Shown here piece after piece: positions 38,909 to 47,955 of a stretch of DNA of 64,000 nt. Made by a program: the position numbers and the translations under genes. A model generated the notes under the pieces. It was not told the origin of the DNA. It saw only the letters and a program-made list of their open reading frames with translations, and made no database searches. The DNA comes from Burkholderia sp. Bp8992 (GTDB taxonomy: Bacteria > Pseudomonadota > Gammaproteobacteria > Burkholderiales > Burkholderiaceae), in contig NZ_QTQI01000021.1 of NCBI RefSeq assembly GCF_003853705.1, positions 62,001 through 126,000 on the forward strand, in the 5' to 3' direction. How positions within the stretch are numbered: the first letter of the stretch is position 1; every line of letters starts with the position of its first letter.

Positions 38909-39967
38909 ATGCGTATGCGTTGCATGTGTGTGGTGATCCACGGGCCGAACGACCTGCGGGTCGAGGAGCAGGACGCGGGCGAGATCGGCCCGGGCCAGGT
39001 GCGCGTCGATGTCGCGATGGGCGGCATCTGCGGCTCCGACCTGCATTACTTCCGGCATGGCGGCTTCGGCGCGATCCGGCTGCAGCAGCCGATGGTGCTC
39101 GGCCACGAGGTGGCCGGCACGGTCGCGGAAGTCGCGCCGGACGTCACGTCGGTGAAAGTCGGCGACCGTGTCGCTGTCAACCCGAGCCGGCCGTGCGGCG
39201 CGTGCCGCTACTGCCTCGAAGGGCTGCCGAACCAGTGTCTCGACATGCGCTTCTACGGCAGCGCGATGCGCATGCCGCACGTGCAGGGCGCGTTCCGCAA
39301 CGCGCTCGTGTGCGACGCGGTGCAGTGCGTGAAGGTTGCCGACCACGTGCCGCTGTCGCTCGCGGCGCTCGCCGAGCCGTTCGCGGTCGGGCTGCATGCG
39401 GTGTCGCGCGCGGGCCCGCTGATCGGCAAGCGCGTGCTCGTGTCGGGCTGCGGGCCGATCGGCGTGCTCGCGGTCGCGGCGGCGCGCGTGCACGGTGCGA
39501 CGGAGATCGTCGCGACCGACGTCGTCGAGGCGCCGCTGGCAGTGGCGAGCGCGCTCGGCGCCGACCGCACGATCAATGCGGCGGCCGATGCCGGCTGGGT
39601 CGAGCGTTACGCCGCCGACAAGGGCACGTTCGACGTGATGATCGAGTGTTCGGGCAATGCGCGCGCGTTGCGCGACGGGCTGGACGTGATGCGGCCGCGC
39701 GGCGTCGTCGTGCAGCTGGGGCTCGGCGGCGACGTCAGCCTGCCGCAGAACGTCGTGGTCGCGAAGGAGCTGTCGATCTGCGGATCGTTCCGCTTCCACG
39801 CGGAATTCGCGCTCGCGGTGCAGCTGATCAATGCGGGGCGCGTCGACCTGCGGCCGGCCGTCACGCGCGTGTTCCCGATGCGCGACGCGAACCTCGCGTT
39901 CGAATTGGCAGGCGATCGGCAGCGCGCGATGAAGGTGCTGATCGATTTCGCGGACGCGGCCGCGTGA
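38909..39967 (+). CDS. idnD: L-idonate 5-dehydrogenase
   Basis: Zinc-dependent medium-chain dehydrogenase of 352 residues that oxidises L-idonate to 5-ketogluconate. GGICGSDLHYFRHGGFG and LGHEVAGTV provide the catalytic-zinc Cys, His and Glu; PCGACRYCLEGLPNQC supplies the structural-zinc Cys; SGCGPIGVLAVAAA is the cofactor fold. GICGSDLHY and DMRFYGSAM match E. coli IdnD closely. The start at 38909 has AAGGAG eight bases upstream; an in-frame ATG eight codons earlier overlaps idnO. Together with IdnO it converts idonate to gluconate, which GntK and Edd/Eda in this window could then use. Confidence 0.93.
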   Translation: MRMRCMCVVIHGPNDLRVEEQDAGEIGPGQVRVDVAMGGICGSDLHYFRHGGFGAIRLQQPMVLGHEVAGTVAEVAPDVTSVKVGDRVAVNPSRPCGACRYCLEGLPNQCLDMRFYGSAMRMPHVQGAFRNALVCDAVQCVKVADHVPLSLAALAEPFAVGLHAVSRAGPLIGKRVLVSGCGPIGVLAVAAARVHGATEIVATDVVEAPLAVASALGADRTINAAADAGWVERYAADKGTFDVMIECSGNARALRDGLDVMRPRGVVVQLGLGGDVSLPQNVVVAKELSICGSFRFHAEFALAVQLINAGRVDLRPAVTRVFPMRDANLAFELAGDRQRAMKVLIDFADAAA

Positions 39968-40012
39968 GCGGCCGGCGCCAGCGCGTCACGCACGGTATCG
40001 ACGTCGTCAAAC

Positions 40013-40047
40013 AGGCACGCCCGCGATTCGCGCGGCGTGCCTTTGTT
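40013..40047. terminator. Bidirectional terminator between idnD and the MFS gene
   Basis: AGGCACGC (40013-40020) pairs with GCGTGCCT (40035-40042) with further pairing inside, flanked by TTTGTT on the plus strand and TGTTTG on the minus strand. It sits between the converging idnD and MFS genes. Confidence 0.75.
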
Positions 40048-40075
40048 CGTCAGGCGGCGGAAGCGGACGACCGCA

Positions 40076-41275
40076 TTACTGCGTGACCTGCCGCGTGCCG
40101 GCGCGCTGCGAGGCGAGCCACAGCGCGAGCAGCACGCCCGACAGCGCCGCGCCGGCAATGCATACGCCGCGCCAGCCGTCGATGCGGTACGCGACGCTCG
40201 CCGCGAACGACCCGAACGCGCCGCCGATGAAGTAGCTCGTCAGGTAGATCGTCGTCACGCGGCTGCGCGCGTTGCCGGCCAGCGCGTAGATCACGCTCTG
40301 GTTCGAGATGTGCGTGCCCTGCACGCCGATGTCGAGCAGCAGGATGCCGGCGATCAGCGCCGCGAGCGAGTGCGAGCCGGTCGCGATCAGCGCGAACGAC
40401 GCGAGCACGGCCGCCGCGAACAATCCCGTCGCGGCATTGCCGTGGCCGCGATCGACGAGCCGGCCGGCCGACGTCGCCGCGAGCGCGCCCACCGCGCCGA
40501 CGACGCCGAACAGCCCGATCCGGCCTTCGGAATAGCCGTACGGCGGCTGGCTCAGCAGGAACGTGAGGCCCGTCCACAGCAGGCTGAAGCACGCGAACAC
40601 GAGCGCGCCGTAGGACGAGCGCAGCGCGATCAGCGGTTGTGCGCGCACCAGCGCGACGAGCGACTTCATCAGGGCCGCATAGTCGACGCGCGTGTCGCGG
40701 CGATCCTTCGGCAGCTTCGCGGCGAGCACGCCGGTCAGCGCGAGCACCATCACCGCGGCGACGCCGTACACCGCGCGCCAGCCGAACCAGTCGGCGATCG
40801 CGCCGGCCGCGACGCGCGCGAGCAGGATGCCGAGCAACAGGCCGCTCATCACGGTGCCGACCGCGCGGCCGCGCGAGCGCGCGTCGGCAAGCGATGCCGC
40901 GAACGGCACGAGCAGCTGCGTCGAGCAGGTGACGAAGCCGACCGCGACGTTCGCGACGACGAACATCGTGAAGTTCGTGCTGAACGTGACCGCGGCCAGC
41001 GCGACGACGTTGAGCATCAGCAGCCGCACGATCAGCGTATGGCGGTTGACCGCGTCGCCGAGCGGGACGATCAGCAGCAGGCTCGCCGCATAGCCGAGCT
41101 GCGTCAGCGTGACGAGATAGCCGAGTTCGGTCGGCGCGCGGCCGAAGCTGTGCGCGATCGCGGCGAGCAGCGGCTGCGCGTAGTAGATGTTGCCGATGAC
41201 GATGCCGCACGCGCAGGCGAACAGCAGCGTCATGCCGCGGGTGAGGGGAGGATGGTTGTCTTGATGCGGTTCCAT
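40076..41275 (-). CDS. Major facilitator superfamily transporter (drug/metabolite efflux type)
   Basis: A 399-residue inner-membrane protein with about 12 hydrophobic segments. From MEPHQDNHPP it runs into LLFACACGIVIGNIYYAQPLL, and motif A-like QLGYAASLLLIVPLGDAVNRHTLIV follows; the same N-terminal pattern is seen in small efflux proteins related to YdhP/NepI. The substrate is unknown. The start at 41275 was chosen because the longer upstream frame is proline/arginine-rich antisense-like sequence. It is divergent from a CynR-like LysR gene, a common regulator-transporter pairing. Confidence 0.88.
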   Translation of the reverse strand: MEPHQDNHPPLTRGMTLLFACACGIVIGNIYYAQPLLAAIAHSFGRAPTELGYLVTLTQLGYAASLLLIVPLGDAVNRHTLIVRLLMLNVVALAAVTFSTNFTMFVVANVAVGFVTCSTQLLVPFAASLADARSRGRAVGTVMSGLLLGILLARVAAGAIADWFGWRAVYGVAAVMVLALTGVLAAKLPKDRRDTRVDYAALMKSLVALVRAQPLIALRSSYGALVFACFSLLWTGLTFLLSQPPYGYSEGRIGLFGVVGAVGALAATSAGRLVDRGHGNAATGLFAAAVLASFALIATGSHSLAALIAGILLLDIGVQGTHISNQSVIYALAGNARSRVTTIYLTSYFIGGAFGSFAASVAYRIDGWRGVCIAGAALSGVLLALWLASQRAGTRQVTQ

Positions 41276-41543
41276 GGTCGCGAAAAACAGCGGCGCCGGC
41301 CGGCGGCACGGGACCGTCGGCTGCGCGGGGTGATGGAAATCGGGGCTGGCGTCAACGGATCGGCGGTGAACCGATGCGCGCCGGGCGAAACGCGGCCGGG
41401 CCCCGATCGGGCGGGCGGCGGATCGTCGTGCGGCGGGCCCGGGCGGGCCGCTTCGGTGCGGTGACAGGCGAGGCACGGGAGCGGATGTGCGTATGATGCG
41501 GGAGTCGTCCCATAGCGTCCAAGACTGGATCGTTATGGTATCC

Positions 41544-41558
41544 ATTGGTGAAACCAAT
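41544..41558. promoter_or_regulatory. Perfect palindrome ATTGGT-GAA-ACCAAT upstream of the CynR-like gene
   Basis: A 15-bp perfect inverted repeat 12 bases before the LysR start at 41571. It fits T-N11-A of LysR boxes, suggesting autoregulation, but its GGT-N3-ACC core also matches the two palindromes at the GntR gene (43204 and 43378). Which regulator binds is not decided. Confidence 0.6.
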
Positions 41559-41570
41559 ACATTGGCCGCG

Positions 41571-42461
41571 ATGCTTCTCCGCCACATACGCTATTTCCTG
41601 GCCGTCGCCGAGGAGCGCAGTTTCACGCGCGCGGCCGACGCGCTGCACGTGTCGCAGCCGACTTTGTCGCAGCAGGTGCGCCAGCTCGAGGACACGCTCG
41701 GCGTGCAGCTGTTCGACCGCTCGGGCCGCGCGGTGCGGCTCACCGAATTCGGCGAGGTCTATGCGCGCCATGCGCGCGCCGCGCTGCACGAGCTCGAAAC
41801 GGGCGAGCGCGCGCTGCACGACGTCGCCGATCTCGGCAGCGGGTCGCTGCGGCTCGCGATGATGCCGACCTTCGCGGCCTACCTGAGCGGCTCGCTGATC
41901 GACGGCTTCCACGCCGATTATCCGAACGTCGCGCTGACGATCGACGCGATGCCGCAGGAGCGCATCGAGGCCATGCTCGCCGACGACCGGCTCGACGCGG
42001 GTTTTGCGTTCATGCCGCCGCGCGCGCCGGACATCGATGCGCTGCCGCTGTGGGACGAGCCGCTCGCGCTCGTGACGGGCCGCATGCACCGTCTCGCGCG
42101 GCGCCGCCGCGCGCTGACGCCGGGCGAGCTCGGCGGCGAGCCGCTGGTGTTGCTGAGCCGCGCGTTCGCGACGCGCGAGCGCATCGACCGGTATTTCATC
42201 GAGCATGGCGCACGGCCGAAGATCGCGATCGAGACGAACACGATCAGCGCGGTGCTGGAGCTCGTGCGATGCGGGCGGCTCGCGACGGTGCTGCCCGACG
42301 CGATCGCCCGCGCGAGCGGCGACCTGTGCGCGCTGGAGATCGATCCGCCGCTGCCGACGCGTACGGCCGCGCTGCTCACGCGCAAGGGTGCGTACCGCAG
42401 TGTCGCGGCACGCGCGTTCATCGAGCGCGCGCTCGCGTATCGCGATCCGTCGGAAGGGTGA
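41571..42461 (+). CDS. LysR-family regulator, CynR-like
   Basis: A 296-residue LysR-type regulator. MLLRHIRYFLAVAEERSFTRAADALHVSQPTLSQQVRQLE is the DNA-binding domain; HDVADLGSGSLRLAMMPTFAAY and EFATRE-like segment RAFATRERIDRYF closely follow E. coli CynR, but no cyanase (cynS) gene is near, so the function differs or the targets are distant. It is divergent from the MFS transporter, 295 bases apart. Start 41571 was chosen over upstream in-frame Met codons because the family starts here and a palindromic operator lies immediately before it. Confidence 0.9.
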   Translation: MLLRHIRYFLAVAEERSFTRAADALHVSQPTLSQQVRQLEDTLGVQLFDRSGRAVRLTEFGEVYARHARAALHELETGERALHDVADLGSGSLRLAMMPTFAAYLSGSLIDGFHADYPNVALTIDAMPQERIEAMLADDRLDAGFAFMPPRAPDIDALPLWDEPLALVTGRMHRLARRRRALTPGELGGEPLVLLSRAFATRERIDRYFIEHGARPKIAIETNTISAVLELVRCGRLATVLPDAIARASGDLCALEIDPPLPTRTAALLTRKGAYRSVAARAFIERALAYRDPSEG

Positions 42462-42498
42462 CTGGGGACGACCGCGCGGCTGGGGCGCCGGCGGCGCG

Positions 42499-43191
42499 TT
42501 ACGCGCCCGGCGTCGGGAAGAAGATGCCTGCGCGCTGCGCGGCGTTCGCGATGTGCGTTTCGATCGCGGTGCCCGCGGCGGCCGCGTCGCGCGCGATCAG
42601 CGCGTCGACGATCGCGCGGTGCTCGTGCCACGTCGACAGCAGCAGCTCGCGCCGGTAGAACGGCATGCGCTGGCTTTCCTTCATGATGTCCGCGCTGCTG
42701 CGCAGGATCGACTCGATCGCCGCGTTGCCAGCGAGATGGATGATCCGCATGTGGAAGTCGAAGTCGAGCTGCGACGCTTCGTCGATCGCGTTGTCGGTCA
42801 GCGCGACGTGCAGGTCGGCGAGGTTGTCCTCGAACCATGCGATGTCGTCGTCGCTGACGACGTGCGCAGCCATCCGCGCGGCGAATCCTTCGAGCGCATA
42901 GCGCATCTGGTACGTGTCGGGCGGCGACGACTGTTCGGCGAACTGCCACGGATGCGCGGCCGATGCCTGCGCGCTTTCGACGTAGACGCCCTTGCCCGCG
43001 CGGATGCGCAGCATCCCGAGCGCCTCGAGCGTCGACAGCGCCTCGCGCAGCGACGCGCGGCTGATCTCCAGCTCCTCGGAGAGCTGGCGCTGGGCCGGCA
43101 GCAGGCTGCCGACCGGATAAACGCCTGCCTCGATCCGTTCGCGGATCGTCGCGATGGCGGCGTCGGTCACGGTATGCGGAACGTTTTTCAT
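42499..43191 (-). CDS. GntR-family (FadR subfamily) regulator of the ureide locus
   Basis: A 230-residue regulator. The winged helix (IRERIEAGVYPVGSLLPAQRQLSEELEISRASLREALSTLEALG) is N-terminal, followed by a FadR-type helical effector domain (DIAWFEDNLADL, DFDFHMRIIHLAGN with its metal-binding Asp/His). I placed the start at 43191 (MKNVPHTV): a perfect palindromic operator 13 bases upstream would otherwise lie inside the coding region. No strong ribosome site is seen. It is divergent from dctA, and the matching palindromes upstream of both genes suggest it controls itself and the dctA-alc-allA operon; ligand may be a ureide. Confidence 0.9.
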   Translation of the reverse strand: MKNVPHTVTDAAIATIRERIEAGVYPVGSLLPAQRQLSEELEISRASLREALSTLEALGMLRIRAGKGVYVESAQASAAHPWQFAEQSSPPDTYQMRYALEGFAARMAAHVVSDDDIAWFEDNLADLHVALTDNAIDEASQLDFDFHMRIIHLAGNAAIESILRSSADIMKESQRMPFYRRELLLSTWHEHRAIVDALIARDAAAAGTAIETHIANAAQRAGIFFPTPGA

Positions 43192-43203
43192 GATGTGAAC
43201 GAT

Positions 43204-43218
43204 GGCCGGTCTGACCGG
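43204..43218. promoter_or_regulatory. GntR operator-like palindrome GCCGGT-CTG-ACCGGC
   Basis: Perfect 15-bp palindrome 13-27 bases upstream of the gntR start, with the GGT-N3-ACC core of FadR-type operators. It is probably the site of autorepression. Confidence 0.65.
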
Positions 43219-43377
43219 CATTGTAATCCGCACGCAGGCGGTGCACGACCGTCCTACGGGAAAGCCACGATCCGCCCCTTTCCATTACGCCGGAACCGGG
43301 CGGGGAGGGGCGGGAAATCCCTATTTTGTCCGTCCTTGACGTCACTATATCGGCTTCCTACTATCCACCATAACATC

Positions 43378-43392
43378 ACTGGTCTTACCAGT
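43378..43392. promoter_or_regulatory. GntR operator-like palindrome ACTGGT-CTT-ACCAGT
   Basis: Perfect 15-bp palindrome 42-56 bases upstream of the dctA start, with the same spacing and core as the site before gntR and a TGGT-N3-ACCA match. It likely controls dctA-alc-allA. Confidence 0.7.
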
Positions 43393-43433
43393 ATGAACAG
43401 ACGAAACTGCAACCGTTGGATCGGGAGAGCGCC

Positions 43434-44753
43434 GTGTCGAAATTCCTCAATTCGCTGTTTGGCCGGGTAGTCGTCGCATTGATCCTGGGGGTCGCGCTAG
43501 GCGCGTTCTTCCCGCACTTCGCCGAGTCGCTGCGCCCGCTCGGCGACGGCTTCCTGAAGCTTATCAAGATGGTCATCGGCCCGATCGTGTTCTGCGTCGT
43601 GGTGAGCGGGATGGCCAATGCGGGCGACCTGAAGAAGGTCGGCCGGGTCGGCCTGAAGGCCGTCGTCTACTTCGAGGTGATGACGACGCTCGCGCTCGGC
43701 ATCGGGCTCGTCCTCGCATGGCTCACGCGCCCGGGCGTCGGGATGAACATCGACCTGCGCTCGCTCGACGCGGCGTCGCTCGCGACGTACGCGAAGAACG
43801 CCGAAGGCCTGAAGGACACGGCCGGCTACCTGATGAAGATCATCCCCGAGACCGCGATCGACGCGTTCGCGAAGGGCGACATCCTGCAGATCCTCGTGTT
43901 CGCGGTGCTGTTCGGCTCCGCGCTGTCGCTGCTCGGCGACAAGGCGCAGCGCGTCAATTCGCTGATCGAGGAACTGTCGCACGTGTTCTTCCGGATCATC
44001 GGCTTCATCATCAAGCTCGCGCCGCTCGGCGTGCTCGGCGCGATCGCGTTCACGACCGGCAAGTACGGTGTCGCGTCGCTCAAGCAGCTCGGCTACCTCG
44101 TCGCGGTGTTCTACCTGAGCTGCTTCGTGTTCGTCACGGTCGTGCTCGGCGCGGTGATGCGGCTCGCGGGCTTCTCGGTGTTCAAGCTGATCCGCTACCT
44201 GCGCGAGGAACTGTCGATCGTGCTCGGCACGGCGTCGTCGGACGCGGTGCTGCCGCAGGTGATGAGCAAGCTCGAATACATGGGCATCAAGGATTCGACG
44301 GTCGGCCTCGTGATCCCGACCGGCTATTCGTTCAACCTCGACGGCTTCTCGATCTACCTGACGCTCGCGGTGCTGTTCATCGCGCAGGCCACCAACACGC
44401 CGCTGTCGACGCATGACCTGATCGTCGTGCTGCTCGTGTCGCTCGTCACGTCGAAGGGCGCGCACGGCATCCCCGGTTCGGCGATCGTGATCCTCGCGGC
44501 GACGCTGTCGGCGATTCCCGCGATTCCCGTGCTCGGCCTCGTGCTGATCCTGCCGGTCGACTGGTTCGTCGGCATCGCCCGCGCGCTGACCAACCTGATC
44601 GGCAACTGCGTCGCGACGGTCGTCGTCGCGGTGTGGGAGAACGACATCGACCGCGCCCGTGCGAAACGCGTGCTGGACCGCGAGCTGCGTTACGTGGCCG
44701 ACGCGCCGGGCAGCGCCGCACCGGTCGCCGGCGACCAGGCCCACGCGCTCTGA
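43434..44753 (+). CDS. dctA: C4-dicarboxylate-type transporter, DctA family
   Basis: A 439-residue inner-membrane symporter of the dicarboxylate/amino acid:cation family, with 8 transmembrane helices plus two re-entrant loops. LIKMVIGPIVFCVVVSGM, ELSIVLGTASSDAVLPQVM (Ser-rich reentrant loop), and IPTGYSFNLDGFSIYLTLAVLF match DctA. The GTG start at 43434 was chosen because GGGAGA sits 5-6 bases upstream and the family begins SKFLNSLFG; the TTG six codons earlier has no ribosome site. Its place before alc and allA suggests it imports a ureide-linked acid, perhaps allantoate, though the family usually carries succinate, fumarate and malate. Confidence 0.92.
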   Translation: MSKFLNSLFGRVVVALILGVALGAFFPHFAESLRPLGDGFLKLIKMVIGPIVFCVVVSGMANAGDLKKVGRVGLKAVVYFEVMTTLALGIGLVLAWLTRPGVGMNIDLRSLDAASLATYAKNAEGLKDTAGYLMKIIPETAIDAFAKGDILQILVFAVLFGSALSLLGDKAQRVNSLIEELSHVFFRIIGFIIKLAPLGVLGAIAFTTGKYGVASLKQLGYLVAVFYLSCFVFVTVVLGAVMRLAGFSVFKLIRYLREELSIVLGTASSDAVLPQVMSKLEYMGIKDSTVGLVIPTGYSFNLDGFSIYLTLAVLFIAQATNTPLSTHDLIVVLLVSLVTSKGAHGIPGSAIVILAATLSAIPAIPVLGLVLILPVDWFVGIARALTNLIGNCVATVVVAVWENDIDRARAKRVLDRELRYVADAPGSAAPVAGDQAHAL

Positions 44754-44857
44754 GCGCGACGCTCGCGCGGCGCGGCGCCCCTGGCCGCACCGCCGCGAAC
44801 GAAATCCCGTGACCGGCGCACCGACGCGCCGGCGCTTCTCAAAATAATGGAGACGAC

Positions 44858-45865
44858 ATGGCAGCCCCCATCCTCGATCCGAACGCGCCGGCTTTCACGC
44901 GGCGCTACATGAACCTCGCCGACCCGCGCCTCGGTGCGCAGGCGCTGCTCGCCAGCGACGAATTCTTCGCGCCGAAGGAGCGCATGCTGAATCCGGAGCC
45001 GGCCGTGTTCATTCCCGGCAAGTACGACGACCACGGCAAATGGATGGACGGCTGGGAAACGCGCCGCAAGCGCACGACCGGCCACGATTTCTGCGTGGTG
45101 CGCCTCGCGCGGCCGGGCGTGATTTACGGCGTCGATCTCGATACGAGCCACTTCACCGGCAACTTCCCGCCGGCCGCGTCGATCGACGCGTGCGCGGTCG
45201 ACGGCGACACGCCGCCCGACGGCACCGAATGGCGCACGATCGTCCCTGCGACGACGCTGCAGGGCAATTCACATCATTACGTGAGCGTCGACGACGCGCG
45301 GCCGGTCACGCACCTGCGCGTGAACCTGTATCCGGACGGCGGGCTCGCGCGCTTGCGCGTGTACGGCCAGCCGCAGCGCGACTGGCGTCACGTGCCGGCC
45401 GGCGAGCTCGTCGATCTCGCGGCGATCGAGAACGGCGGCTATCTGGTGGCCGCGAACAACCAGCACTTCGGGCCGGCGTCGCAGATGCTGATGCCGGGGC
45501 GCGGCGCGAACATGGGCGACGGCTGGGAAACGCGACGGCGCCGCGAGCCCGGCAACGACTGGGCGATCGTCGCGCTCGCGCGGCCGGGCATCATCCGGCG
45601 CGTCGAGGTCGACACGGCATTCTTCAAGGGCAACTTCCCCGACCGCTGCTCGCTGCAGGCCGCGCACGTGACGGGCGGCACCGACGATTCGCTCGTCACG
45701 CAGGCGATGTTCTGGGCCGAATTGCTCGGCGAACAGAAGCTGCAGATGGATCACGTGCACACGTTCGATCAGCTCGCCGCGCTCGGCCCGGTCACGCACG
45801 TGCGCTTCAACATCTTCCCGGACGGCGGCGTGTCGCGCCTGCGTCTGTGGGGCGAGCCGGCCTGA
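44858..45865 (+). CDS. alc: Allantoicase (allantoate amidinohydrolase)
   Basis: Allantoicase splits allantoate into ureidoglycolate and urea. The 335-residue protein has the two tandem galactose-binding-like domains of the family: [24 protein letters not shown] in the first and [26 protein letters not shown] in the second, each followed by [13 protein letters not shown] or [11 protein letters not shown]. The start [13 protein letters not shown] has the site AATGGAGACGAC. Ureidoglycolate lyase follows 14 bases after its stop, and dctA precedes it; no allantoinase is in the window. Confidence 0.95.
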   Translation: MAAPILDPNAPAFTRRYMNLADPRLGAQALLASDEFFAPKERMLNPEPAVFIPGKYDDHGKWMDGWETRRKRTTGHDFCVVRLARPGVIYGVDLDTSHFTGNFPPAASIDACAVDGDTPPDGTEWRTIVPATTLQGNSHHYVSVDDARPVTHLRVNLYPDGGLARLRVYGQPQRDWRHVPAGELVDLAAIENGGYLVAANNQHFGPASQMLMPGRGANMGDGWETRRRREPGNDWAIVALARPGIIRRVEVDTAFFKGNFPDRCSLQAAHVTGGTDDSLVTQAMFWAELLGEQKLQMDHVHTFDQLAALGPVTHVRFNIFPDGGVSRLRLWGEPA

Positions 45866-45879
45866 AGGAGGGCGACGTC

Positions 45880-46413
45880 ATGACCGGATCCCGCATCCTG
45901 CGCGTCGAGCGCCTGACCCGCGAGGCGTTCGCGCCGTTCGGCGACGTGATCGCGCTCGAAGGCGCGCGGCACTTCCCGATCAACGGCGGCACGACCGAGC
46001 GCTTTCACGATCTCGCGACGATCGACGTGTGCGCGGACGGCGGCCGGCCGCTCGTCAGCGTGTTTCGCGCGCAGCCGCGCGCGCTGCCGGTCGCGGTCAC
46101 GCTGATGGAGCGCCATCCGCACGGCAGCCAGGCGTTCATCCCGCTCGCGGCCGTGTCGCGCTATGCGATCGTCGTCGCGCCGGCCGGCGACTTCCGGCCC
46201 GACGCGATGCGCGCTTTCCTCGCCGAGGGCTGGCAGGGCGTGAACTATGCGAAGGGCGTCTGGCACCATCCGTTGCTCGCGCTCGACGCGGTCAGCGATT
46301 TCGTGATCGTCGATCGCGGCGGCCCGCAACCGAACTGCGACGAGATCCCGCTCGAGGTCGCTTGGGCGCTCGAGTTCGAGCCGGCCTGCGCGAGCGTCGA
46401 AGGGCATTCGTAA
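45880..46413 (+). CDS. allA: Ureidoglycolate lyase
   Basis: AllA breaks ureidoglycolate into glyoxylate and urea, so with allantoicase it completes allantoate breakdown. The 177-residue cupin-fold protein shows [18 protein letters not shown] at its N-terminus, [14 protein letters not shown] (metal-binding His region), and [18 protein letters not shown]. The start follows GAAGGAGGGCGACGTC, a strong ribosome site. It is the last gene of the dctA-alc-allA operon and converges on fur; glyoxylate produced would need glyoxylate metabolism genes encoded elsewhere. Confidence 0.93.
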   Translation: MTGSRILRVERLTREAFAPFGDVIALEGARHFPINGGTTERFHDLATIDVCADGGRPLVSVFRAQPRALPVAVTLMERHPHGSQAFIPLAAVSRYAIVVAPAGDFRPDAMRAFLAEGWQGVNYAKGVWHHPLLALDAVSDFVIVDRGGPQPNCDEIPLEVAWALEFEPACASVEGHS

Positions 46414-46457
46414 GCGTTGCGGCCGGCCCGCGCGACGCGACCCGACCCGAAAAGAAT

Positions 46458-46492
46458 CACGGCCCGGGCGGCGAGATGCCGGCCGGGCCGTG
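46458..46492 (-). terminator. Intrinsic terminator of fur
   Basis: CACGGCCCGG and CCGGGCCGTG pair across a 15-base loop. Read on the minus strand, the hairpin is followed by ATTCTTTTC, so it ends fur, 29 bases past its stop. The plus strand has no T-run. Confidence 0.75.
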
Positions 46493-46521
46493 CTGCGTGC
46501 GTGACGCGCGCGAATCAGCGA

Positions 46522-46950
46522 TCAGTGCTTGCGGTGCGGGCAGTTCTCGGTCGTGCACGAACCGTACATCGCGAGCGAGTGCTCCTGGAGCCGGAAGCCG
46601 CGCTCCTTCGCGATCGCCTGCTGGCGGCTTTCGATCTCGGCATCGAAGAATTCCTCGACGCGGCCGCAATCGAGGCACACGAGGTGGTCGTGGTGCGAGC
46701 CTTCGTTCAGCTCGAACACGGCCTTGCCGGATTCGAAGTTGCTGCGCGACAGCAGGCCGGCCTGCTCGAACTGCGTGAGCACGCGGTAGACGGTGGCGAG
46801 CCCGATGTCGAGCTGCTCGTTGAGCAGGTTGCGGTAGACGTCTTCTGCGGTCAGGTGGCGTACCGGGCTCTGCTGGAAGATCTCGAGAATCTTGAGGCGC
46901 GGTAGGGTGGCCTTTAGCCCGATATTCTTGAGATCCGTCGGATTGGTCAT
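46522..46950 (-). CDS. fur: Ferric uptake regulator
   Basis: Fur represses iron-uptake genes when bound to Fe(II). The 142-residue protein carries the winged helix with [21 protein letters not shown] and [23 protein letters not shown], the metal-binding [23 protein letters not shown] (HHDH and CxxC), and a C-terminal [11 protein letters not shown] as second zinc site. It is divergent from bamE, 141 bases between starts, as in many betaproteobacteria. I see no convincing Fur box in this gap, but this was checked by eye only. Confidence 0.97.
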   Translation of the reverse strand: MTNPTDLKNIGLKATLPRLKILEIFQQSPVRHLTAEDVYRNLLNEQLDIGLATVYRVLTQFEQAGLLSRSNFESGKAVFELNEGSHHDHLVCLDCGRVEEFFDAEIESRQQAIAKERGFRLQEHSLAMYGSCTTENCPHRKH

Positions 46951-47091
46951 GGCTAGGCGTCCCTAGAGTACAATGCAGGGCTTCAATGTTACCGGCTTTT
47001 CGCCGTTCCAGAAACACGCGCGGCCTGTTCGCGGGCCAGCACGGTGAAGGAAATGATCCCAGAATCGCTTTCGCACTTTCAGAGGAGTCGC

Positions 47092-47892
47092 ATGCGGAGT
47101 GCCATCATCGCTGCCGCCGCCGTCGTCGCGCTGGCGGGTTGTTCGTCGTACGACAGCGTGACGCAGCGCATTGCGCAGAGCATCACGCCCTATCGGATCA
47201 CCGTCGTGCAGGGCAACTTCGTGTCGCAGGAGAAAGCCGCGCAGTTGCAGGCCGGCATGACGCGCGAGCAAGTCCGCGCGCTGCTCGGCACTCCGCTGCT
47301 CGCGGACATGTTCCACGCGGATCGCTGGGATTACCTCTTCTACTTCAAGCGCGGCTCGACGTCGATCGTCCAGCAGCGCGACCTCGTGGTGACTTTCTCG
47401 GGTGACCGTCTCGCGAGCTGGAGCGGCGCCGACAACCTGCCGTCCGAGCTCGACCTGCTGGCCGACATCGACGGCGACCGCGGCGGCAAGAAGGCGAAGG
47501 CTGCCGCAGCGGCGAAGAAGGCGTCCGAAGCCGCCGCCGCGAGCGCTGCGCAAGCGGCGAACGCGCCGGCGCCCGAGGCTGTCGCCAGCCCGGCGGCCAG
47601 CGCAGTGGTCGACCAGGATGCGAACGCACAGGCTGCCCGCGCGGCGAACCGCGCGACCAACCAGGTGTCGGGGCAGGGTTCGGGGTCGCGCCGGTTCACG
47701 CCGGCCGCGCAGGCTTCGGGCGGCGCGCCGGTGCCGGGCGGCCAGCCGCCGGGCGCCGCGCCGGCGATCCAGCCGCAGTTCCAGTTCCATCGTCCGCCGC
47801 AGCCGAACGTGTCGAACGAGGCGTCGCCGCCGGTCGGCCCGCAAGGCTCCGACAACCTGCAGAACCAGCCGCTCACCGCGCCGGCGCAGTAA
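47092..47892 (+). CDS. bamE: Outer-membrane assembly lipoprotein BamE (OmlA) with long C-terminal extension
   Basis: BamE is a lipoprotein of the BAM complex that inserts outer-membrane proteins. The signal peptide ends in the lipobox LAGC (Cys about residue 16), and the SmpA/OmlA domain includes GNFVSQEKAAQLQAGMTREQVRALLGTPLLADMFHADRWDY and RDLVVTFSGDRLASW. Residues from about 125 on form a 140-residue Ala/Pro/Gln-rich tail, much longer than the 113-residue E. coli protein. Start 47092 was chosen for the ribosome site AGAGGAGTCGC. It lies 63 bases before dapB; TACAAT at 46969 may be its -10. Confidence 0.93.
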   Translation: MRSAIIAAAAVVALAGCSSYDSVTQRIAQSITPYRITVVQGNFVSQEKAAQLQAGMTREQVRALLGTPLLADMFHADRWDYLFYFKRGSTSIVQQRDLVVTFSGDRLASWSGADNLPSELDLLADIDGDRGGKKAKAAAAAKKASEAAAASAAQAANAPAPEAVASPAASAVVDQDANAQAARAANRATNQVSGQGSGSRRFTPAAQASGGAPVPGGQPPGAAPAIQPQFQFHRPPQPNVSNEASPPVGPQGSDNLQNQPLTAPAQ

Positions 47893-47955
47893 GCCCGGCT
47901 TGCGGAACCGGGGCGGCTCGCGCCGCCCGCCTTTAGACCTGTCGTGTAGAAAGCC

